From: Isoptericola halotolerans
GTDB lineage: Bacteria; Actinomycetota; Actinomycetes; Actinomycetales; Cellulomonadaceae
Direction: 5' to 3'
DNA length: 64,000 bases
NCBI RefSeq assembly: GCF_013149785.1
Contig: NZ_JABEZU010000001.1
Coordinates: 310,001 to 374,000, forward strand
Shown: piece by piece, positions 50,625 to 59,623 of the stretch
Layout: the number at the start of each line of letters is the position of its first letter
Numbering within the stretch: position 1 is the first letter of the stretch
The notes under the pieces: model-generated
What the model was told of the DNA's origin: nothing
The model's input: the letters and a program-made list of their open reading frames with translations, nothing else
Database searches by the model: none
Position numbers and translations under genes: made by a program

Positions 50625-50695
50625 AGCGGGTGACGGGAATCGAACCCGCGCTATCAGCTTGGGAAGCTGAAGTTCTACCATTGAACTACACCCGC
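50625..50695 (-). tRNA. tRNA-Gly (anticodon CCC)
   Basis: Read on the minus strand from 50695: acceptor GCGGGTG pairs with CACCCGC, D arm GTTCAATGGTAGAAC, anticodon stem TCAGC/GCTGA with loop TTCCCAA (anticodon CCC), T arm GCGGG-TTCGATT-CCCGT, discriminator T; 71 nt with no encoded CCA. The 3' half is duplicated at 49335-49376, showing that the gene is an insertion target that stays intact after integration. Confidence 0.95.
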
Positions 50696-50867
50696 ACGCC
50701 GGTCCTCGCGGGCCCAGGAAGGGCCGCCACGACGACGCGCGTCCCGATCATACCCAACACCCCGCCCGACGCCGAAACCGGGACGGAACCGGGGGCGTCG
50801 AGCCGCGCCGTCGGACGCCTCGCGAGACCGCGGTGCGCGCCGGGGGAGCGCCGACTACCGTGTCCCC

Positions 50868-51443
50868 GTGCTGCTCTCCGACCGCGACATCCGTGCCGAG
50901 CTCGACGCCGGGCGCGTCGCCCTGGACCCCTACGACCCGGCGATGGTGCAGCCGTCGAGCATCGACGTGCGCCTCGACCAGTTCTTCCGGCTCTTCGACA
51001 ACCACCGGTACCCGTTCATCGACCCGTCGCAGGAGCAGCCGGAGCTGACCCGGCTGGTCGAGGTCGACCCCGGTGAGCCCTTGGTGCTGCACCCGGGGGA
51101 GTTCGTCCTGGGGTCCACCTACGAGGCGGTCACGCTGCCCGACGACGTCGCCGCCCGGCTCGAGGGCAAGTCCAGCCTGGGGCGGCTGGGCCTGCTCACC
51201 CACAGCACGGCGGGGTTCATCGACCCGGGGTTCTCCGGCCACGTGACGCTCGAGCTGAGCAACGTGGCGACGTTGCCGATCACGCTCTGGCCCGGCATGA
51301 AGATCGGTCAGCTCTGCTTCTTCCGGCTCAGCTCGCCCGCGGAGCACCCCTACGGTTCGGAGCGCTACGGGTCGCGGTACCAGGGGCAGCGCGGGCCGAC
51401 GGCGAGCCGGTCCTGGCAGTCCTTCCACCGTTGGGGCGTATGA
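50868..51443 (+). CDS. dcd: dCTP deaminase
   Basis: A 191-residue enzyme from GTG 50868, full length for the family. It deaminates dCTP (bifunctional members also hydrolyse to dUMP) to supply dUMP for thymidylate synthesis. Key features are [39 protein letters not shown] and MKIGQLCFF, covering the nucleotide-binding and catalytic residues of the trimeric dUTPase-like fold. TACCGT at 50856-50861 sits 6 nt before the start, suggesting a leaderless transcript. Confidence 0.97.
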   Translation: MLLSDRDIRAELDAGRVALDPYDPAMVQPSSIDVRLDQFFRLFDNHRYPFIDPSQEQPELTRLVEVDPGEPLVLHPGEFVLGSTYEAVTLPDDVAARLEGKSSLGRLGLLTHSTAGFIDPGFSGHVTLELSNVATLPITLWPGMKIGQLCFFRLSSPAEHPYGSERYGSRYQGQRGPTASRSWQSFHRWGV

Positions 51444-51547
51444 GCGCGTACTACCGAGGCGGCCGACGTCGGTACGCTCGGTCCCGCCGCGCGGGGTCGA
51501 CGACCAGGAACGACGCGGCGCCCCGGTCCCGGAAGGAGCTCCGTCAG

Positions 51548-52672
51548 ATGGCCAAGCAGTCGCCACCGTCCCTGCCCCCGCTGCCACGTGCGACCACGCA
51601 GGGGCACCAGGCGCGCCACCTGCTGGCCGTGCCCGCTGACGTGGAGGTCGACGAGGTCGAGGTGCTCGCGATGTCCCGGTTCTCCGGGGCGCGCTGGGAC
51701 GTGGCGCCCGCGTCGCTGCTCGGCGCCGACCTGCCTGCCGGACGCATCGCCGCCCCCGGTGAGCCCGGCGTGCTGCGACTGACCCGTCACAGCCACGTCC
51801 ACGGCCCCTACGCGCCGCGGGGTGACGGCTTCGAGACGGGTCTGCCCAGCGGCACGGCCATGGTCTTCGACGTCGTGACGCCGCGGGAGCGCTGGGACGA
51901 CCCCCCGCTCCCGGGCGGCGGGGACCGGGACGGGCTGGCCCGGTCATTCCCTGCCGGTCTGCCGAACCGTGAGGAGGAGCGGGTCGTCGCCTGGCTCGTG
52001 GCGGCGGCTCGGCGGCTCGGCGGCTCGACCCGGCTCGACGTCGCGGCCCTGTGGGACCCCGCGGAGGCCGCGCGCCGCGACGCCGGGGCCGGTGTCGTGC
52101 TCACGCCGGACCCGGGCGCCGCCGTCGATCTCACGGTCTGGTCGGACATCTGGCTCGACCCGCAGGCCGCGCACCGGGTGCTCCAGGCGGTCCACCCGCG
52201 CGTCGTCCTCGCGACCGAGGGGGCGGACTACCAGGGACCGCCGCCCGGCATCGCCGACAAGCCGCTCTACCCCGGCGAGAAGATGGACCCGGAGGTGCGC
52301 CGGGCACTGCACGCCCGCGCCGACGACATCGACATCGCCGCGCTCCAGGAGCCGGTGGTGCTGGACGGCTACGGTCTGACGATCGACCTCGGCCACGACG
52401 GGTTCGTCACGGTGGAGGTCAGCGGCGACGAGGTGCTGCCGCTGCTGGTCAAGGAGCTGCCGTGGGCGGCCGGCGGGGCGATCTGCTACCGCGTCGTCTG
52501 GGACCCGCCGGACCTGCACGAGGCGCAGCGGGAGTTCCCGCAGCCCGCGCTGGTCGTGGCGCGCAGGCGGTCCGCGGACCTGGTCGGCAAGGTGGCCTCG
52601 GCCATCCAGGGTGCCGTCGGCGGCGAGATCGCCGACGAGTCCGAGTTCCTCCTGGCGCCCGAGGACCTGTAG
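51548..52672 (+). CDS. unrecognised protein, paralogue of the 44 kb gene
   Basis: A 374-residue protein; ATG 51548 is chosen for AAGGAG 10 nt upstream, although the frame is open from ATG 51440, which overlaps the dcd stop. No signal peptide or membrane helix. It shares the block DRDGLARSFPAGLPNREEER / PDPGAAVDLT with the protein at 43991-44995, and both have a similar length of sequence after it. No known domain is visible. It lies directly downstream of dcd and may be co-transcribed. Confidence 0.82.
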   Translation: MAKQSPPSLPPLPRATTQGHQARHLLAVPADVEVDEVEVLAMSRFSGARWDVAPASLLGADLPAGRIAAPGEPGVLRLTRHSHVHGPYAPRGDGFETGLPSGTAMVFDVVTPRERWDDPPLPGGGDRDGLARSFPAGLPNREEERVVAWLVAAARRLGGSTRLDVAALWDPAEAARRDAGAGVVLTPDPGAAVDLTVWSDIWLDPQAAHRVLQAVHPRVVLATEGADYQGPPPGIADKPLYPGEKMDPEVRRALHARADDIDIAALQEPVVLDGYGLTIDLGHDGFVTVEVSGDEVLPLLVKELPWAAGGAICYRVVWDPPDLHEAQREFPQPALVVARRRSADLVGKVASAIQGAVGGEIADESEFLLAPEDL

Positions 52673-52753
52673 CACCTCGGTCGTGGCGCAGGCCGGTCGG
52701 AGCCCGCGCCGATAGAGTGAAGCCCCGCCCCGCCCCCGGACGGACGGAGTGCC

Positions 52754-55636
52754 GTGCTGCTGGTCCTGCTGCTGACGTTCGTGCTGGCCCTTGCTGCGCC
52801 GGTGCTGGTGGGCTGGTGGGGCCGCCGGGCCTTCTGGGTCCTCGCGCTCGGCCCGGCGTCGGCCGCCGCCTACGCCCTCGCGGTGACGGGGAGGGTGTCC
52901 GCGGGCGACGAGCCTGCCTCCAGCACCCCGTGGGTCCCGGGCCTGCAGCTCTCGATCGACCTGCGGCTCGATGCGCTGTCGTGGCTGATGCTGATCGTCG
53001 TCGGGGGCGTCGGAGCACTCGTCCTCGTCTACTGCTCGGCGTACTTCGCGCGGGACGCCGTCGGCACCGGCCGGTTCGCCGCGATCCTGACGGCGTTCTC
53101 CGGGGCGATGATCGGCCTGGTCACGGCGGACGACCTGCTCCTGCTGTTCGTCTTCTGGGAGCTGACCACCGTCTTCTCCTACCTGCTCATCGGGCACTAC
53201 GCCGACCGCAAGGCGTCACGCCGCGCGGCGATGCAGGCCATCGTGGTGACGACCGCGGGCGGGCTGACGATGCTCGTCGGCCTCATCCTGCTGGGGGTGA
53301 GCACGGGCACGTGGCAGGTGTCGCAGGTGGTGGCCGACCCGCCCACCGGGACGGCCGCCGTCGTCGCCTCCGTGTGCGTGCTGGCCGGGGCCGCCACCAA
53401 GGCCGCGCTCGTCCCGTTCCACTTCTGGCTGCCCGCGGCGATGGCAGCCCCCACCCCGGTGTCCGCCTACCTGCACGCCGCGGCGATGGTGAAGGCAGGC
53501 GTCTACCTCGTCGCGCGCTTCGCCCCGGCCTTCGCCGAGCTGACCGCGTGGCGCTGGCTGGTGCTGCTGCTCGGTGGCGGCACCCTGCTGCTCGGCGGCT
53601 ACCGGGCGCTGCGCCAGCACGACCTCAAGCTCGTGCTGGCCTTCGGCACGGTCTCCCAGCTCGGCCTGCTCGTCCTCCTGCTGGGCCTGGGCACCCGGGC
53701 ACTGGCGCTCGCCGGGCTGGCGCTGCTCGGCGCGCACGCGATGTTCAAGGCAGCGCTGTTCCTCCTCACCGGAGCGATCGACGTCGCCACGGGGACCCGC
53801 GACCTGCGCCGGCTCTCCGGGCTGTGGCGCACCATGCCGGTGGCCGCCCTGACCGGTGCGCTGGCCACCGCCTCCATGATCGGGGTGCCGCTGTTCGCGG
53901 GCTACGTGGCCAAGGAGGCCGCGTTGGAAGGGCTGTGGCACGACCTGTCCGACGGCGCCGAGGGACTCGAGGTGGCCGCGCTGGTCGCCGTCGTGGTCGG
54001 TTCGGTGCTGACCGTCGCCTACGGCCTGCGGTTCTGGTGGGGGGCGTTCGCCACGAAGCCCGTCGGCGTCGACGGCGTCGTCGCGCCGAGCGTCGTGGGT
54101 CGTCGGTCGTGGTTGCTCGTCCTGCCGCCGCTGGTGCTGGCCCTCCTGGGCCTGGCCGTGGCGCTGGTGCCGGCGGTGGGCGAGCGGATGCTCGGGCCGT
54201 TCGCCGCCACCTACCCCGCCGGGGAGCCGGGCCACCTGGTGCTGTGGGCCGGGCCGACGCCCGCCCTCGGGCTGTCGGTGCTGGCACTGGCCCTCGGTGC
54301 GCTGCTCTTCTGGCAGCGGCAGCGCGTCGAGGGGCTGCAGGAGCGCCTCTGGTCGCCACCTGCGGCGGACCGTGCGTACCGCCGCACCATGCGGCGGCTC
54401 GACGACGCCGCGGCGGACGTCACCGCGGTGACGCAGCGCGGTTCCCTGCCGTTCTACCTCGGGGTGATCCTCGTCGTCCTGGCGGTGGCCCCGGGCGCGG
54501 TCGTCGCCACCGGCCTGCTCGGCGGGCGCAGCGTGCAGGTGAGCGCCGTGGCCTGGGACCGCCCGGCGCAGGCCGCGGTCGTGGCCGTCGTGGTCGTCTC
54601 CGCGATCCTGGCCGCCAACGCCCGCCGCCGGCTCAAGGCCATGGTTCTCGTCGGGGTCGCCGGGTACGCCAACGCCGGGCTGTTCCTGCTGCACGGTGCG
54701 CCGGACCTGGCGCTCACGCAGGTGCTCACCGAGACGGTCACGATCGTGATCCTCGTGCTGGTGCTGCGCCGGATGCCCCCGTACTTCTCGGACCGGCCGC
54801 TGGCCGCCAGCCGGTGGATCCGGTTGAGCCTCGGGGTGGTCACGGGCGTGGTGATGATGGCGCTGACGGTCGCGGCGCCGCTGGCACGCGTGGACGTGCC
54901 GATCAGCGTGAACTTCCCCGAGGAGGCGGTCGAGTTCGGCGGCGGCAACAACATCGTCAACGTGATCCTCGTCGACATCCGGTCCTGGGACACCGTCGGG
55001 GAGATCTCGGTGCTCCTCGTCGCCGCGACCGGGGTCGCCTCGATGGTGTTCCTGCGCCAGCGCAGCGGCGAGGTGCTGCGGCTGTCGCGGGTCGACGACG
55101 AGACCCTCCACGACGACGTCCAGACCCGCAGCGTCTGGCTCGCCGCAGGCCGCACGGTGGCTCCCACGCGACGTTCGGTCATGTTCGAGGTCGTGACCCG
55201 GGTGATCTTCCACGCCATGGTCGTGTTCGCCCTGTTCCTGCTGTTCTCCGGGCACAACGCCCCCGGCGGCGGGTTCGCCGCGGGCCTGATGGTCGGCATC
55301 GCGCTGGCGGTGCGGTACCTCGCCGGCGGACGGTACGAGCTGGGCGAGGCGCTGCCGATCCAGCCGGGCCTGCTGCTCGGCACCGGCCTGTTCCTGTCGG
55401 CGGGGGTGGGCCTGGCCGCGCTGCTGACCGGCAACGAGGTGCTGCAGAGCGTCATCGTCGACCTGCACCTGCCGGTGCTGGGGGACGTCCACCTGGTGAC
55501 GTCGTTGTTCTTCGACATCGGGGTGATGCTGCTGGTGGTGGGGCTGGTGCTGGACCTCCTGCGCACGCTCGGCGCCGAGATCGACCGTCAGGGTGACCCG
55601 GGCGTGCGGATGCCGCTGGTGGTGAGGGCGCCGTGA
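52754..55636 (+). CDS. mrpA: Mrp Na+/H+ antiporter subunit A fused to subunit B
   Basis: A 960-residue membrane protein from GTG 52754. The first ~800 residues are the NuoL-like MrpA (about 20 helices, with FVFWELTTVFSYLLIG and PFHFWLPAAMAAPTPVSAYLHA proton-channel regions). The last ~145 residues carry the MnhB domain (GHNAPGGGFAAGLMVG). No separate mrpB follows, so B is fused here, as in other actinobacteria. The operon mrpA-C-D-E-F-G builds a complex that expels Na+ in exchange for protons for pH and salt tolerance. TAGAGT at 52713-52718 may be its -10. Confidence 0.95.
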   Translation: MLLVLLLTFVLALAAPVLVGWWGRRAFWVLALGPASAAAYALAVTGRVSAGDEPASSTPWVPGLQLSIDLRLDALSWLMLIVVGGVGALVLVYCSAYFARDAVGTGRFAAILTAFSGAMIGLVTADDLLLLFVFWELTTVFSYLLIGHYADRKASRRAAMQAIVVTTAGGLTMLVGLILLGVSTGTWQVSQVVADPPTGTAAVVASVCVLAGAATKAALVPFHFWLPAAMAAPTPVSAYLHAAAMVKAGVYLVARFAPAFAELTAWRWLVLLLGGGTLLLGGYRALRQHDLKLVLAFGTVSQLGLLVLLLGLGTRALALAGLALLGAHAMFKAALFLLTGAIDVATGTRDLRRLSGLWRTMPVAALTGALATASMIGVPLFAGYVAKEAALEGLWHDLSDGAEGLEVAALVAVVVGSVLTVAYGLRFWWGAFATKPVGVDGVVAPSVVGRRSWLLVLPPLVLALLGLAVALVPAVGERMLGPFAATYPAGEPGHLVLWAGPTPALGLSVLALALGALLFWQRQRVEGLQERLWSPPAADRAYRRTMRRLDDAAADVTAVTQRGSLPFYLGVILVVLAVAPGAVVATGLLGGRSVQVSAVAWDRPAQAAVVAVVVVSAILAANARRRLKAMVLVGVAGYANAGLFLLHGAPDLALTQVLTETVTIVILVLVLRRMPPYFSDRPLAASRWIRLSLGVVTGVVMMALTVAAPLARVDVPISVNFPEEAVEFGGGNNIVNVILVDIRSWDTVGEISVLLVAATGVASMVFLRQRSGEVLRLSRVDDETLHDDVQTRSVWLAAGRTVAPTRRSVMFEVVTRVIFHAMVVFALFLLFSGHNAPGGGFAAGLMVGIALAVRYLAGGRYELGEALPIQPGLLLGTGLFLSAGVGLAALLTGNEVLQSVIVDLHLPVLGDVHLVTSLFFDIGVMLLVVGLVLDLLRTLGAEIDRQGDPGVRMPLVVRAP

Positions 55637-56154
55637 TCGTCCTGGAGAACACCCCGTCGGCGGTGCTGGTGCTCGCCGTCGGCGTGCTGTGCGGCACCGG
55701 TGTGTACCTGCTGCTCGAACGCCCCCTGACACGGGTGCTGCTCGGGTTCATCCTGCTGAGCAACGGCGTGAACCTCATGCTGCTCGTGGCCGGGGGCCGT
55801 GCGGGGGCGTCACCGGTGGTGGGCAACGCCCCGCCCGGGGAGCGGATGAGCGACCCTCTGGCCCAGGCGATGATCCTCACCGCGATCGTCATCACGCTCG
55901 CGCTGACCGCCTTCGTGCTGGCGCTGGCGTACCGCTCGTGGCAGCTGCACGGGCACGACGAGGTCGCCGACGACGTCGAGGACCGGCGCGTCGCCCGGCA
56001 GGCGGCGCTCAACGCGCCGGCGTACGAGGACGCCGACGCCGCCGAGACGGGCGAGTCCCTCGACGAGGAGGCCGCCGAGGTCTACGACGAGGTCGCCGAC
56101 GACGGCGGGCGCGACGACCGCCCGCGCCCCGGCGGGCAGGGTGGCGAGCCATGA
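55633..56154 (+). CDS. mrpC: Mrp antiporter subunit C with acidic C-terminal tail
   Basis: A 173-residue protein whose GTG overlaps the mrpA stop. The first ~105 residues are the NuoK-like MrpC with three helices (LTRVLLGFILLSNGVNLMLL). The remaining ~65 residues are an acidic, probably disordered cytoplasmic tail (DEVADDVEDRR, ETGESLDEEAAEVYDE) not found in short MrpC proteins. The tail ends in a Gly/Arg stretch that overlaps the next start. Confidence 0.93.
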   Translation: MIVLENTPSAVLVLAVGVLCGTGVYLLLERPLTRVLLGFILLSNGVNLMLLVAGGRAGASPVVGNAPPGERMSDPLAQAMILTAIVITLALTAFVLALAYRSWQLHGHDEVADDVEDRRVARQAALNAPAYEDADAAETGESLDEEAAEVYDEVADDGGRDDRPRPGGQGGEP

Positions 56155-57755
56155 TCGACCTCGACGCGCTGTGGTCCGCGCAGACGCTCGTCCCGCTGCC
56201 GGTGCTGCTGCCGCTGTTCGCGGCCGGGCTGACGCTCGCCCTGCACCGGTTCGCGAACGTGCAGAGGACCATCAGCGTCGCGGCGCTGGCGACCACGACC
56301 GTGGCGTCCGGGGCGCTCATGGTGGCCGCCGACTCCGGCCCGGTCGTGGTCGACGTGGGCGGCTGGGCAGCACCCGTGGGTATCGCGCTGGTCGCCGACC
56401 GGCTCGCCGCGCTCATGGTCACCGTGAGCTGCGTGATGCTGCTCTGCGTGCTCCTGTACTCCCTCGGCCAGGGCATCGCCGAGGGCGAGGAGCCGTCGGA
56501 CGGGATGGTCGCCGGGGCGATCCCGGTGGCGATCTTCCACCCGACGTACCTGGTGCTCGCCGCCGGGGTGGCCAACGCCTTCCTGTCGGGCGACCTGTTC
56601 AACCTCTACGTGGGCTTCGAGATCCTGCTCGCGGCGTCCTCGGTGCTCCTGACCCTCGGCGGGACGGCCGAGAGGGTCCGCGCGGGCTCGGTCTACATCG
56701 TGGTGGCGCTGCTGTCCTCGGTGCTGTTCCTGTCGGCGATCGCGCTGGTCTACGCCGCGACGGGCACGGTGAACATGGCCCAGCTCGCCGAGCGGCTGCC
56801 GGAGGTCGACCCGACCGTGCGCCTCGCGCTGCAGCTCCTGCTGCTGCTTGCCTTCGGGATCAAGGCCGCGATCTTCCCGCTGTCGGCCTGGCTGCCGGAC
56901 TCCTACCCGACCGCCCCGGCGCCGGTGACCGCGGTGTTCGCCGGCCTGCTCACCAAGGTCGGCGTGTACTCGATCCTGCGGACCCAGACGCTGCTGTTCC
57001 CCGACGACGCCGTCGTCGACCGGGTGCTGATGGTGCTCGCCCTGGCCACGATGGTGGTCGGCATCCTGGGAGCCGTCGCACAGAACGACGTCAAGCGGCT
57101 GCTGTCCTTCACCCTGGTGAGTCACATCGGCTTCATGCTCTTCGGTGTCGCGCTGGCCTCGGAGGCGGGGACGGCGGCCGCGATCTTCTACGTGGTGCAC
57201 CACATCTCCGTCCAGACGGCCCTGTTCCTCGTGGTCGGGCTGGTGGAGTGGCGAGGAGGGTCGACGTCGCTGGACCGGCTCGGCGGCCTGGCCCGCCTGG
57301 CACCGGCCCTGGCCGTGCTGTTCTTCGTCCCTGCGCTGAACCTGGCCGGCATCCCGCCGCTGTCCGGGTTCCTGGGCAAGGTCGGCCTGCTCACCGCCGG
57401 GGTGGAGGACGGGTCCGGCCTGGCCTGGGTGCTGGTCGTGGGGTCGGTCGTCACGTCGCTGCTGACCCTCTACGCCGTCGTGAAGGCGTGGAACAAGGCG
57501 TTCTGGCAGGCGGCACCGCCCGAGATCGTCGCGGACGTGCCGCTGCCCAAGGGGCTGGTCTGGCCGGCGGGCACCCTCGTCGCCCTCGGCGTGGCGCTCA
57601 CCGTGGTCGCGGGGCCGCTGTACGGGTACGCCGAGCGGGCCGCACGGACGTCGATGGACGGGTTCACCTACGTGAACGCCGTCTTCCCGGACGGCGCGGA
57701 CCGGGGGACGGGCGAGTCCGTCGACGTCTCCGCCGACACCGAGGAGCTGCCATGA
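56151..57755 (+). CDS. mrpD: Mrp antiporter subunit D
   Basis: A 534-residue NuoN/MrpD-type membrane protein from ATG 56151 with about 14 helices. Conserved ion-pathway sequences include LYVGFEILLAASSVLLTLGG and KAAIFPLSAWLPDSYPTAP, with Glu and Lys residues expected in proton translocation. It follows mrpC by overlap and pairs with MrpA in the antiporter core. Confidence 0.95.
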   Translation: MIDLDALWSAQTLVPLPVLLPLFAAGLTLALHRFANVQRTISVAALATTTVASGALMVAADSGPVVVDVGGWAAPVGIALVADRLAALMVTVSCVMLLCVLLYSLGQGIAEGEEPSDGMVAGAIPVAIFHPTYLVLAAGVANAFLSGDLFNLYVGFEILLAASSVLLTLGGTAERVRAGSVYIVVALLSSVLFLSAIALVYAATGTVNMAQLAERLPEVDPTVRLALQLLLLLAFGIKAAIFPLSAWLPDSYPTAPAPVTAVFAGLLTKVGVYSILRTQTLLFPDDAVVDRVLMVLALATMVVGILGAVAQNDVKRLLSFTLVSHIGFMLFGVALASEAGTAAAIFYVVHHISVQTALFLVVGLVEWRGGSTSLDRLGGLARLAPALAVLFFVPALNLAGIPPLSGFLGKVGLLTAGVEDGSGLAWVLVVGSVVTSLLTLYAVVKAWNKAFWQAAPPEIVADVPLPKGLVWPAGTLVALGVALTVVAGPLYGYAERAARTSMDGFTYVNAVFPDGADRGTGESVDVSADTEELP

Positions 57756-58366
57756 GCGACCAGTCGTTGCGGGAGCTCGTGCGAAGTGGTCTGCGCCGGG
57801 CGCTGGTGCAGTGGCCCGCCGTGGTGCTGCTCACCGGGGTGTGGGTGCTGCTGTGGGGAGACGTGTCCTGGGCGAACCTGGTCGGCGGTGCGGCGCTCGC
57901 CGTCGTCGTCGTGACCCTGTTCCCCCTGCCGCCGGTGCGCACGGAGGCGACGTTCCGACCGGTCGCGGTCGGCCGCCTCGTGGTGTCCTTCGCCGCGGAC
58001 CTGTTCGTCGCGTCGTTCCAGGTGGCCTGGCTCGCCCTGCGGCCGGGGCCCGTGCCCCAGGGGGCGGTGGTGCAGGTTCGGCTGCACAACCCCGACGACG
58101 TCTTCCTGACGGTGACAGCGGTGCTCGCCACCCTCGTCCCGGGTTCGCTCGTGGTGGAGACCAGCCGGCGCCGGGGCACGCTGTTCCTGCACGTGCTCGA
58201 CGTCGAGGGGTCGGGCGGGGTGGAGGGCGTGCGTCGCCACGTCCAGCAGCTGGAGGAGCGGGTGCTGCGGGCGTTCGCCGCGGCCGCTGTCCTGGAGCGG
58301 ACCGGCGTCGCGGTCCGGCCGACCGGGCGGCCGGACCCGCGCGCCGGGAAGGGGGCCGGAGCATGA
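57752..58366 (+). CDS. mrpE: Mrp antiporter subunit E
   Basis: A 204-residue protein from ATG 57752 with three or so N-terminal helices and a soluble C-terminal domain (VQVRLHNPDDVFLTVTAVLA, TLVPGSLVVE). This is the typical MnhE architecture; the subunit has no counterpart in complex I and is needed for complex assembly. Overlaps mrpD and mrpF by 4 bp. Confidence 0.94.
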   Translation: MSDQSLRELVRSGLRRALVQWPAVVLLTGVWVLLWGDVSWANLVGGAALAVVVVTLFPLPPVRTEATFRPVAVGRLVVSFAADLFVASFQVAWLALRPGPVPQGAVVQVRLHNPDDVFLTVTAVLATLVPGSLVVETSRRRGTLFLHVLDVEGSGGVEGVRRHVQQLEERVLRAFAAAAVLERTGVAVRPTGRPDPRAGKGAGA

Positions 58367-58701
58367 CGGTCGTGGTGGTCGTGGCGGCCGTGCTCGTGGC
58401 GGTGGCCGCCCTGCTGGCGCTGGTGCGCATCGAGCGTGGCCCGTCGATGCTCGACCGTGCGCTGGGCCTCGACCTGCTCACCGCGGGCCTCGTGGGAGCG
58501 ATCGCGATCGAGGCGGCCTGGTCGCGTCGCACGGAGACGGTACCGATCCTGGTCGCGATGTCGTTGGTGGGCTTCGTCGGGTCGGTGGTGCTGTCCCGCT
58601 TCGCGGCCCGCGAGCCCGGCAGCGAGCCCGGCAGCGACGCCCACGCCTCGGGTGAGGTCCCGCCGGAGGACCGGATCGACGGTCAGGGGGGACGGCAGTG
58701 A
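58363..58701 (+). CDS. mrpF: Mrp antiporter subunit F
   Basis: A 112-residue membrane protein with three helices and the MnhF pattern RIERGPSMLDRALGLDLLT. The C-terminal ~25 residues are a Ser/Gly/acidic tail. Overlaps both neighbours; essential small subunit of the complex. Confidence 0.94.
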   Translation: MTVVVVVAAVLVAVAALLALVRIERGPSMLDRALGLDLLTAGLVGAIAIEAAWSRRTETVPILVAMSLVGFVGSVVLSRFAAREPGSEPGSDAHASGEVPPEDRIDGQGGRQ

Positions 58702-59099
58702 CCGAGGTCGACGCCGGGCTCTGGACGACGGTGGCGGACGTCGCCGCGGCCCTCTGCCTGCTCGCCGGTGCGTTCCTGACGTTCGCGGCCGGCGTCGGCG
58801 TGGTCCGGTTCCCCTCGCTGCTCGCCCGCATGCACGTGGTGACCAAGCCGCAGGTGCTGGGGCTGGTGCTGCTGCTCCTCGCGCTCGGTCTGCGCGTGCG
58901 GAGCTGGTCGGCGGTCGCCCTGCTGCTGCTGGTCGTCGTCTTCCAGCTCGCCACCGCCCCGGTGGCGGCACACCTGGTGAGCCGGGCCGGCTTCCGGACC
59001 GGCAAGGTGGACGAGACCGGGCTGCACCCCAACGAGATGGGGGAGGTCCCGGACGACGACCCGCCCGCCTCCGCGACGTCCGGACCTCGCGCTCCCTGA
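58698..59099 (+). CDS. mrpG: Mrp antiporter subunit G
   Basis: A 133-residue protein from GTG 58698 with three helices (LLAGAFLTFAAGVGVVRFPS, MHVVTKPQVLGLVLLLLALG) typical of MnhG. It ends the mrp operon; the C-terminal tail is hydrophilic. Convergent with the methyltransferase gene 9 bp away. Confidence 0.94.
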   Translation: MTEVDAGLWTTVADVAAALCLLAGAFLTFAAGVGVVRFPSLLARMHVVTKPQVLGLVLLLLALGLRVRSWSAVALLLLVVVFQLATAPVAAHLVSRAGFRTGKVDETGLHPNEMGEVPDDDPPASATSGPRAP

Positions 59100-59107
59100 C
59101 CGGCCGG

Positions 59108-59623
59108 TCAGACGGCCGCGCGCTCCCGGGCGAGCAGGGACTCCTTGATCGGCAGCCCGTAGCGGAAGCCGCCGAGGGTCCCGTCGCTGCGCAGCACCCG
59201 GTGGCACGGCACGAACAGGGCTGCGGCGTTGCGGGCGCAGGCCCCGGCCGCCGCCCGCACCGCGGCGGGGCGTCCCGTGCGGTGGGCGTACTCCGTGTAG
59301 GTGACCGGGTCGCCTGCCGGGACGTCGCGCAGCACCTGCCAGGCGTGCTCCCGGTACGGCCCGGAGCGCTGGCGCACGGGTACCCGCCCGACGGCGTCGA
59401 CCTCGCCCGCGTAGTAGGCGAGCACGGCGTCCGCGGGGACGGCCACACCGGCGTCCGACGCGGGGACGGTCGGCACGTCGGCCCGGGCGGGGCGCAGGTC
59501 CGGGTGGATCAGGGTCAGGAGCGCGTCGACGTCGTCCGTCCAGCCGGAGGCGAGGACGACGCCGTCGTCGGCGAGGAGCGTGAACGGGCCGTCGGGCGTC
59601 TCGAGGGTGGTCGTGGAGGTCAT
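59108..59623 (-). CDS. ogt: methylated-DNA--protein-cysteine methyltransferase
   Basis: A 171-residue suicide repair protein from ATG 59623 that removes methyl groups from O6-methylguanine. The acceptor is Cys140 in PCHRV, followed by SDGTLGGFRYG, which closes the active site. The upstream recognition region (ARNAAALFVPCHR) is normal. Its start overlaps the AlkA/Ada stop, so the two alkylation-repair genes are one operon. Confidence 0.95.
   Translation of the reverse strand: MTSTTTLETPDGPFTLLADDGVVLASGWTDDVDALLTLIHPDLRPARADVPTVPASDAGVAVPADAVLAYYAGEVDAVGRVPVRQRSGPYREHAWQVLRDVPAGDPVTYTEYAHRTGRPAAVRAAAGACARNAAALFVPCHRVLRSDGTLGGFRYGLPIKESLLARERAAV

Larger units (their letters stand above)
49335..50662. 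mobile_element. 1.29 kb tRNA-Gly-integrated element carrying a two-gene operon
   Basis: Exact 42-bp repeats (49335-49376, 50621-50662) bound a 1,286-bp unit inside tRNA-Gly(CCC). The repeat ends in the anticodon loop, the usual crossover zone of tRNA-targeting tyrosine recombinases. The element restores the tRNA 3' end and supplies its own downstream hairpin. It holds only the operon 50286-49392 and a ~300 bp upstream region; no recombinase or replication gene is present. Local G+C is lower than in the chromosome (34 of 60 bases at 50101-50160). It is either a remnant of a larger island or a small element moved by recombinases in trans. Confidence 0.82.

Noticed and set aside
50457-50681. short minus-strand open frame over the tRNA
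   Set aside because: The frame is read through the tRNA sequence, a common false call; no ribosome-binding site or family.
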